Source of the DNA: an uncultured Actinomycetes bacterium
GTDB taxonomy: Bacteria > Actinomycetota > Acidimicrobiia > Acidimicrobiales > RAAP-2
Reading direction: 5' to 3'
DNA: 64,000 bases
Assembly: GCA_903860745.1 (NCBI GenBank)
Contig: CAIORQ010000105.1
Coordinates: 1 to 64,000 of the forward strand
Every line of letters begins with the position of its first letter. The stretch's first letter is position 1. The notes under the pieces were generated by a model. The model did not search any database, was not told where the DNA came from, and was given only the letters and a program-made list of their open reading frames with translations. Made by a program: the position numbers and the translations under genes. Below are positions 58,764 to 64,000 of the stretch, one piece after another.

Positions 58764-58784
58764 ATCATTGATACAATGATTCCT
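58764..58784 (+). promoter_or_regulatory. GntR operator over its own -10
   Basis: A perfect 17-base palindrome ATCATTG-ATA-CAATGAT (58764-58780) overlaps a consensus TACAAT -10 (58772-58777) that ends seven bases before the ATG at 58785. GATACAAT is also directly repeated (58758-58765 and 58770-58777). This is the expected arrangement for autorepression by the GntR protein. Confidence 0.65.
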
Positions 58785-59180
58785 ATGGATTTCGTTCGTA
58801 CGGACTCTTCGGCCGAAGTGCCGCCCTTCGAGCAGGTTCGTCGTCAGTTGGCCGACGCCATCGAATCAGGAAGGCTCAAGCCCCGGGACCAGCTGCCGAC
58901 GGTTCGAAAGCTCGCGGCGGACCTCGGTCTGGCCGCGAACACGGTGGCGAGGGCGTACCGGGAGTTGGAACTGGTGGGCGTCATCGAGACCCGAGGTCGC
59001 CACGGGAGTTTCGTGGCCGGTTCACTCTCGCCCCACAAGGCCGCGGGTGCGCGGCTGGCGGCCGACGTGGTCCAACGAATGCGGGACCTCGGTATGGGCG
59101 ACGCCGAGATGTTGGCGATCCTGCGCGACGCGGTCGAGAGCCATTCGCGCAACCCTCACCCGACCCCGCGTCGCTCCTGA
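58785..59180 (+). CDS. GntR-family regulator, YtrA subfamily
   Basis: The start is set at the ATG at 58785, seven bases after TACAAT; the track ATG at 58776 lies inside the -10. The 131-residue protein has the GntR winged helix (PPFEQVRRQLADAIESGRLKPRDQLPTVRKLAADLGLAANTVARAYRELELVGVIETRGRHGSFVAG) and only a short two-helix C-terminus, which is the YtrA type. YtrA regulators usually control ABC-transporter operons. No transporter is here; the next gene is a secreted repeat protein. The palindrome over its promoter suggests autorepression. Confidence 0.88.
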   Translation: MDFVRTDSSAEVPPFEQVRRQLADAIESGRLKPRDQLPTVRKLAADLGLAANTVARAYRELELVGVIETRGRHGSFVAGSLSPHKAAGARLAADVVQRMRDLGMGDAEMLAILRDAVESHSRNPHPTPRRS

Positions 59181-59254
59181 GCCCTTCGCCGCCCGCGTCG
59201 CCGGACGGATCGTTTCCCTTTCGCGACGTCGCCAAATCCCACAATCAGGGCTGA

Positions 59255-59260
59255 TACATT
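59255..59260 (+). promoter_or_regulatory. putative -10 and GntR-like half site before propeller gene
   Basis: TACATT lies about 60 bases before the ATG at 59320. The surrounding GCTGATACATTGAC matches 10 of 14 bases of the GntR operator core ATTGATACAATGAT, so the same regulator may act here. Confidence 0.35.
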
Positions 59261-59319
59261 GACAAGCCAGTGCGCCATCCACCCACGAGGTGGCCCGACG
59301 ACAATGAAGGAGGCCCATC

Positions 59320-60993
59320 ATGGGTGGACCTGTCTCTCGGCACGCTTCGCGACGCGGCGTTCATCGCCTGCCTCGAGGAGTGGTCGTCCTCTTGGCCACC
59401 CTCAGCCTGACCGCTGTCGGACTCTCCGGGGTGGGCGCCACGCTGGCGACATCGGCGGGGGCGACGCCGAGCATCTCATCCCTCACCCTCCCGACGACCG
59501 GACTGAATCCCGCGTCGGCTGACTCCACCGTCAACGTCAGGGACATCTCCTGCGCCTCTTCGACCGTCTGCGTCGCGACGGGCGACTACCTGGTCGCCAC
59601 CCCCGCCGTCGGATACGACGGCTTCGTCGCCACCGGCGTCTCGACGGCGGGCCGATGGCAGTGGACGATGAGCAGTCTGTCGACCTCGAGCTTGACCCCC
59701 TCACCGGGACCGTCGTTCCCCATTACCTACCCCTTCGCCATCTCCTGCCCCTCGACCACTGACTGCGTCGTCACCGGTCAGTACATCGACGACAACACCG
59801 GCTACGACGGCTTCTACGCCGCGGGGACGCTCAACGGCGCCACGTGGACGTGGGCGCTGAGCACCATGCCCACCACGGCGCTCTCCCCGGCTTCGGCGTC
59901 GCTGCCCCTCGTCTACCCCCAGGGCATCTCGTGCCCCACGACCAGCAGTTGCGTCGCCACCGGCTACTACCGCGACGCCGCCGGGCGCGAGGACGGCTTC
60001 GCCGCCGCCGGATCGCTGAGCGGCGGCACCTGGACGTGGAGCTCGTCCACCCTGTCCACGGCCACGATGGCGAACGGCACGGCCAGCAACTACGTGGAAC
60101 CCGCGGCGGTCACCTGCCCCTCGGCGACGAGCTGTCTCGCCACGGGTCAGTACCACAGCAACTACGGCTACACCTTCTCCTTCTACGCCACCGGCGCCCT
60201 CGTCGGCGCCAACTGGGACTGGACGCTGTCCACCCTGCCCACCACCGGACTCAGTCCGGCGATGAACTCCAACACCGAAGTCCTGACCTACGCCGTCTCG
60301 TGTCCGTCGACGTCCTCGTGCCTGGTCGCGGGGCAGTACTACGCCACCGACTCGGGTTTCTACGGCTTCGTCGACGCCGGCGCCCTCGCGGCGGGCACCT
60401 GGACCTGGTCGGCCTCCACGCTGAGCGTCACCGGGCTGAGTCCGGCCTCCAATGCAACGGCCTACGTCATCCCCTCCTCGCTGTCGTGCCCCTCGACGAG
60501 CGACTGCGTCGTGTCGGGGTCTTACACCGACACCTCGGGCGACTACGAGGGCTTCTACGCCCAGGGGAACCTGAGCGCCAGCGCGTGGTCGTGGACGTCG
60601 AGTTCGGTGGACACGACGGCCCTCAGCCCCGTCTCGAAGCCCGCCAGCTTCACCGGTGACTTCAGCGCCGAGGTCTCGTGCCCGTCGCCCGCCCGCTGCA
60701 TCGTGACCGGGTCCTACGCCGACGCTTCGAGCCACACCGACGGCTACGAGTCCCAGCTCGTCTTCCTCCCGGCCGCCTCCGCGCCGTCGGTCACGAATCT
60801 CCCCGCGACCGCCACCGCCGGCGACAGGTTCACCGCCGTCGTGGCCACCGACGGCGACGGCGTGGTCAGCCTGAGCACGACGACGCCGAGCGTCTGCGGG
60901 GTGTCGGGCCTGGATGTGACCTTCCTCACCAGTGGCACCTGCACCCTGGTCGCCAGTGTCGGCGACGGTTCCACCTACGCGGGGGCGACGTGA
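59320..60993 (+). CDS. secreted seven-repeat beta-propeller-like protein, part before in-frame TGA
   Basis: GAAGGAGG sits six bases before the ATG. The 557-residue product has a signal peptide (VVVLLATLSLTAVGL, cleavage near SAGA) and seven ~60-residue repeats with the consensus SCPSTxxCVxTGxYxDxxGYxGFxAxGxLxxxxWxW followed by a TxLSPAS stretch. Paired cysteines in each repeat (SC...C) suggest disulfides, and the first partial strand suggests a closed seven-bladed propeller. After the repeats an Ig-like linker (PSVTNLPATATAGDRFTAVVAT) begins and is cut by TGA at 60991-60993. The same frame stays open to 61557. Function is unknown; an extracellular or surface role is likely. Confidence 0.75.
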   Translation: MGGPVSRHASRRGVHRLPRGVVVLLATLSLTAVGLSGVGATLATSAGATPSISSLTLPTTGLNPASADSTVNVRDISCASSTVCVATGDYLVATPAVGYDGFVATGVSTAGRWQWTMSSLSTSSLTPSPGPSFPITYPFAISCPSTTDCVVTGQYIDDNTGYDGFYAAGTLNGATWTWALSTMPTTALSPASASLPLVYPQGISCPTTSSCVATGYYRDAAGREDGFAAAGSLSGGTWTWSSSTLSTATMANGTASNYVEPAAVTCPSATSCLATGQYHSNYGYTFSFYATGALVGANWDWTLSTLPTTGLSPAMNSNTEVLTYAVSCPSTSSCLVAGQYYATDSGFYGFVDAGALAAGTWTWSASTLSVTGLSPASNATAYVIPSSLSCPSTSDCVVSGSYTDTSGDYEGFYAQGNLSASAWSWTSSSVDTTALSPVSKPASFTGDFSAEVSCPSPARCIVTGSYADASSHTDGYESQLVFLPAASAPSVTNLPATATAGDRFTAVVATDGDGVVSLSTTTPSVCGVSGLDVTFLTSGTCTLVASVGDGSTYAGAT

Positions 60994-61557
60994 ACCGCAC
61001 AGAGCCTCTCGGTCACTGCGGTCACCACCACCACGATCCCCATCGGCACGCACGCGACCCAGTCGAAACTGGTGGTCTCAACCAGGAAGGACAGTTACTC
61101 CCTTCACGCGGTGGTCACCCTCTCCACCTCGGGTGGTTCAGGGTCGGGGAAGGTGACCTTCCGGCTGGTCCACGGTCGATGCACACTCAAGAGCAACAAG
61201 CTCAGTGCCAAGGCCGCGAGCGCCTGCAGCGTCGTGGCGACCAAGGCGGGTACCTCGAAGTACAAGTCCCGCTCGTCCAACGCGGACACCTTCTTCTTCG
61301 GCTTCGTCGCCCAGTCCCCGTTGACCTTGAAGGTCTCGAGCACCGTCAACAAGACTTCGGCCAAGGTCGCGCTCTCCACGACGGGCGGTTCGGGCAAGGG
61401 CGCGATCAGCTACACGGTGATCGGGACGCACTGCGTCCTCTCGCGCACGACCCTTCACGCAACCGCCGCGACGACGTGCGTGGTGTCGGCCACCAAAGCC
61501 TGGAACGGCACCTTCTTGCCCGCATCGTCGAAGCCGGTCTCGGTCAGGTTCTCCTAG
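60994..61557 (+). pseudogene. in-frame continuation after TGA: two Ig-like domains
   Basis: Codons continue in the same frame as the propeller gene (TAQSLSVTAVTTTTIPIG onward) to a TAG at 61557. They encode two related beta-sandwich repeats, each with a GGSGxGxxxxxxxxxxC-type core (SGGSGSGKVTFRLVHGRC and TTGGSGKGAISYTVIGTHC) and a second cysteine. No ribosome-binding site or good start lies after the TGA (the track GTG at 61072 has none). It is therefore either the broken-off end of the propeller protein, a readthrough extension, or a sequencing error at one base. Confidence 0.65.
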
Positions 61558-61834
61558 TCCCTCCGCGCCCGCGAGTTCGAAGGATCCACCGACACCGATG
61601 CGCGACGCGGTGCCTGGCCTTCGCGTCGGCGAGGACGAGACGTCCTTCGCAGCGCAGTAGGTTGGTGCGAGGACGGCCCGCGATGATGCGGGGACGAGGA
61701 ACACTGAGCGTGGTCAGCATCGAGGACCGGTGGTCCCAACCGTTGTAGGTGTCCTGACCTCTCTGCCCTGTCCGGACGGGGCCGCACGCGACGTGGCCTT
61801 GGTGCGACACTCCGTGTCGCCATTCGGCTGCGTC
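61558..61834. other. intergenic region between convergent genes
   Basis: No gene is supported in these 277 bases. Overlapping minus-strand track ORFs of about 88-89 codons cover it in different frames and show no domain or ribosome-binding site. The flanking genes converge, so it should hold two transcript ends. Confidence 0.45.
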
Positions 61835-62977
61835 CTACTTCAGCAAGTGTTTGGCGACGACCACGCGTTGGATCTGGTTGGTTCCCTCGTAGATCTGGGT
61901 GATCTTCGCGTCGCGCATGAAGCGCTCAACCGGGAAGTCCTTGGTGAAGCCGTAGCCGCCCAGGAGCTGCACGGCGTCGGTGGTGACGCTCATCGCCGTG
62001 TCGGACGCGAAGGACTTCGCGGCCGCTCCGAGGTAGTTCAGGTTGCGGTCGGGGTCCCCGGCGTCGATCGTCGCGCAGGCCGCGTAGACGAGGGTCCGCG
62101 AGGCCTCGGTTCGGATCGCCATGTCGGCCAGCATGAAACGCAAGCCCTGCAAACTTGAGATCGGCGCGCCGAAGGCCTTGCGCTGGGTCATGTAGCCCGC
62201 GGCGTAGTCGATGGCCGCCTGGGAGATCCCAACGGCCTGGGCGCCGATGGTCGGACGCGAACGGTCGAGGGTGTGCATGGCGATGCGGAAACCCTCCCCC
62301 TCCTCGCCGACCCGGTGTGAGAGCGGCACGCGCACGTTCTCGAAGACCACCTCGCCCGTGGGCGAGGCGCGCAGTCCGAGCTTGTCCTCGTGCTTGGGGA
62401 ACTGCACCCCCCACTCCTTCTCCACGAGGAAGCAGGTGATGCCGTGGCTCTTGGCCGTCGGGTCGGTGCTGGCGAAGACGGTGTAGGTGTCCGACACGCC
62501 GGCGTTGGTGATCCAGTACTTCGAGCCGTTCAAGATGTACTCGTCGCCCACGCGCTCGGCGCGCGTGCGCATCGCCGCCACGTCGGAACCGGCGTCGGCC
62601 TCCGAGAGGCAGTAGCTGGCCTGGTGGGTGCCCGCCGCGATGCGCGGCAGGTAGGTCGACTTGAGCTCCTCGGAGCCGAAGTTCATGATCGGCAGCATGC
62701 CGAGCTTGGAGATCAGCCAGGTCACCGAGATCGACGCACAGCCCCTGGCCAGTTCCTCGGCCACGACGGCCTGGGTCACCATGTCCGCCCCGACCCCTCC
62801 GTAGGCCTCGGGGACCCACAGGGCCGGTAGGTCGAAGTCGACGCAGGCGTCCCAGCTGTCCTGGGGGAAGACCTGCTCGCGGTCGTAGCGCGCGGCGTGG
62901 GGCGCGATGCGCTCGTCGACGAAGGTCTTGAGGACGTCTCGAAAGGCCCGTTGTTCCTCGGTCAAGATGAAGGACAT
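61835..62977 (-). CDS. acyl-CoA dehydrogenase
   Basis: The 380-residue flavoprotein has the ACAD pattern: N-terminal helical domain, CLSEADAGSDVAAMRTRAERVGDEYILNGSKYWITNAG, and the catalytic glutamate in TQIYEGTNQIQRVVVAKHLL, positioned as in short/medium-chain enzymes. It oxidises an acyl-CoA to the 2-enoyl-CoA and passes electrons to ETF. The chain-length specificity is not readable. GAGGAG lies five bases before the ATG. A small unknown gene is 21 bases upstream on the same strand. Confidence 0.93.
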   Translation of the reverse strand: MSFILTEEQRAFRDVLKTFVDERIAPHAARYDREQVFPQDSWDACVDFDLPALWVPEAYGGVGADMVTQAVVAEELARGCASISVTWLISKLGMLPIMNFGSEELKSTYLPRIAAGTHQASYCLSEADAGSDVAAMRTRAERVGDEYILNGSKYWITNAGVSDTYTVFASTDPTAKSHGITCFLVEKEWGVQFPKHEDKLGLRASPTGEVVFENVRVPLSHRVGEEGEGFRIAMHTLDRSRPTIGAQAVGISQAAIDYAAGYMTQRKAFGAPISSLQGLRFMLADMAIRTEASRTLVYAACATIDAGDPDRNLNYLGAAAKSFASDTAMSVTTDAVQLLGGYGFTKDFPVERFMRDAKITQIYEGTNQIQRVVVAKHLLK

Positions 62978-62998
62978 GCGGGCTCCTCGTTGAGTCGG

Positions 62999-63436
62999 TT
63001 AGGTGTTGGGGAAGAGGTCATCCTCGCTCACGGCGTCGACGAAGCGGCGCTGGGCGACGTAACTGTGCGCGAGACCGGCGAAGTCCGCGGTGGGCTCACC
63101 GTGGTTCTCGCCCAGCCCGAAGTGTTCGAGTGCGGCGCGCACGTCATGGATCGTCGGACCCCGGCCCGCGATGCTGGCGCGCTTGGCGGCCACCAGGGCG
63201 ATGCCCACGACCAGGTCGTGGTGCTCGACGCCCTCGACGTGCAGGTCGGCGCAGGCCCGCTCGGCCAGGGCCAGGGCGAAGCCCTCGCCGGGCGCGTTCG
63301 TGCCGGTCATGGCCGCCTTCGAGGCGTGACGGAGCAGTCCGGGCTTCTTGGCGCGTCCGATGGTCGGGGTGGCGGTCGCCATGGTGGGACGGACCTCACC
63401 ACTGCGCGACACCGGGAAATAGGTGGGTTGTGTCAC
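62999..63436 (-). CDS. small conserved-looking protein of unknown function
   Basis: The 145-residue protein starts at a GTG six bases after TAGTGT (leaderless); an ATG at 63382 is the main alternative start. It is soluble, with LALAERACADLHVEGVEHHDLVVGIALVAAKRASIAGRGPTIHDVRAALEHFGLGE in the middle, and no family is recognised. It lies between ilvE and an acyl-CoA dehydrogenase on the same strand, so it may be linked with branched-chain metabolism, but the sequence does not show this. Confidence 0.6.
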   Translation of the reverse strand: MTQPTYFPVSRSGEVRPTMATATPTIGRAKKPGLLRHASKAAMTGTNAPGEGFALALAERACADLHVEGVEHHDLVVGIALVAAKRASIAGRGPTIHDVRAALEHFGLGENHGEPTADFAGLAHSYVAQRRFVDAVSEDDLFPNT

Positions 63437-63448
63437 GTTTCGACACTA
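63437..63448 (-). promoter_or_regulatory. leaderless promoter of small unknown gene
   Basis: TAGTGT (63443-63448, minus strand) ends six bases before the GTG at 63436. Confidence 0.45.
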
Positions 63449-63460
63449 GCCCTTGGCGGG

Positions 63461-64000
63461 TCAGACCCTGGTCAGCCAAGCCTCGTACTGGGCCAGCTCG
63501 CCGCGCACGGCCTGGAAGTAGGTCGACTGGATCGCCTTGGTGATCGGGCCGGGGCCACCCTCGCCCACCACGCGCTCGTCCACCGAGTAGATCGGCACCA
63601 CTTCGGCGGCCGTGCCGGTCAAGAAGGCCTCCTCGGCGATGTAGAGGTCGTCGCGGCGCAGGGCCTCGAAGCTCACCTTGTAGCCCAGGTCGTGGGCGAT
63701 GGTGATCACCGAGTGCTGGGTGATGCCGTGCAGCGCGCCGGCCTCCGAGGGCGGGGGCGTCACGACGCGGCCACCGCGCACGAGGAAGAGGTTCTCGCCG
63801 GTGCACTCCGAGATGCGTCCGTCGGGGCCGAGCATGATGGCCTCGTCGTAGCCGGACTTGATGGCCTCGACCTTGGCCAGGGTGGAGTTCACGTAGCCGC
63901 CGACCGTCTTGGACGAGGTGGGCATGGCGTTGGGCGCGTGGCGCACCCACGACGAGACCTTCATTCGCACGCCGTTCTCGATGCCGTGGTCACCCAGGTA
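63461..64000 (-). CDS. ilvE: branched-chain amino-acid aminotransferase, C-terminal part (cut by edge)
   Basis: The frame runs from the window edge (YLGDHGIENGVRMKVSSW) to a stop at 63461, giving about 179 residues of a class IV (fold type IV) aminotransferase. The IlvE signature KSGYDEAIMLGPDGRISECTGENLF and TPPPSEAGALHGITQHSVI are present, followed by DDLYIAEEAFLTGTAAEVVPI. It interconverts Leu, Ile and Val with their 2-oxo acids. The N-terminal half with the PLP lysine is beyond the edge. Confidence 0.92.
   Translation of the reverse strand, partial: YLGDHGIENGVRMKVSSWVRHAPNAMPTSSKTVGGYVNSTLAKVEAIKSGYDEAIMLGPDGRISECTGENLFLVRGGRVVTPPPSEAGALHGITQHSVITIAHDLGYKVSFEALRRDDLYIAEEAFLTGTAAEVVPIYSVDERVVGEGGPGPITKAIQSTYFQAVRGELAQYEAWLTRV

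Noticed and set aside
60991-60993. Selenocysteine UGA
   Set aside because: The protein is not a redox enzyme, the codon lies in an Ig-like linker, and no selenocysteine-insertion hairpin or sel genes are seen.
61544-61823. Overlapping minus-strand ORFs of 88-89 codons
   Set aside because: They overlap in different frames, without ribosome-binding sites or recognisable domains.

Overview
This window is dense, high-GC (roughly 70%) bacterial chromosome with about 60 protein-coding genes, mostly in short operons whose stop and start codons overlap (ATGA, GTGA, TTGA). The gene set points to a deep-branching actinobacterium. Markers are a fused PafB-PafC regulator, rmlD-wbbL next to birA and an acyl-CoA carboxylase alpha chain, RipC-like NlpC/P60, LytR-CpsA-Psr, SufU-type Fe-S assembly, and many leaderless genes with a TANNNT box 6-7 bases before the start codon. 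An acidimicrobial-type lineage is my best guess from the gene mix; no rRNA or tRNA gene is present to confirm it.

Layout. 0-5 kb: the left edge cuts a Lys/Ala-repeat protein; then a soluble VirD4/TraG-like ATPase converges on a short TrwC-type relaxase that lies directly behind pafBC. 5-14 kb: moaC, an FmdB-like zinc ribbon, tldD-tldE, an SPFH protein tail-to-tail with NfeD, dxs, msrB and ftsE-ftsX. 14-24 kb: secA-prfB, birA-rmlD-wbbL (cell-wall rhamnose linker), and a biotin carboxylase/BCCP gene with an M20 peptidase and an ABM-domain protein. 24-35 kb: a B12-centred stretch (methylmalonyl-CoA mutase large chain, PduO adenosyltransferase, MetH) with a rhodanese-MoeB protein, nitroreductase, epimerase and PepA. 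35-42 kb: a truncated zinc-ribbon/cyclase remnant, then lpd, a 2-oxoacid dehydrogenase E2 and a single-ORF LipB-LipA fusion, then Rrf2-RNase HI and two hydrolase-fold genes.

42-50 kb: a suf locus split into two converging operons, each with its own sufC (sufC-sufS-sufU on +, sufB-x-sufD-ferredoxin-sufC on -), around an LCP gene. 50-58 kb: oligopeptidase B, flavin reductase, MutY, NlpC/P60 hydrolase, an Lgt-like membrane protein, and a large protein ending in a MazF/PemK-like domain. 58-62 kb looks accessory: a membrane-protein fragment, a YtrA-type GntR regulator with a palindrome over its own promoter, and a secreted seven-repeat propeller/Ig protein interrupted by an in-frame TGA. 62-64 kb: acyl-CoA dehydrogenase, a small unknown gene and the 3' part of ilvE.

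Together the genes cover Fe-S assembly and its clients (LipA, MutY), lipoate-dependent dehydrogenase parts, propionyl/methylmalonyl-CoA metabolism with its B12 supply, and cell-envelope building and remodelling (SecA, FtsEX, WbbL, LCP, NlpC/P60, Lgt-like). I see no CRISPR array, IS element, prophage, tRNA or rRNA.
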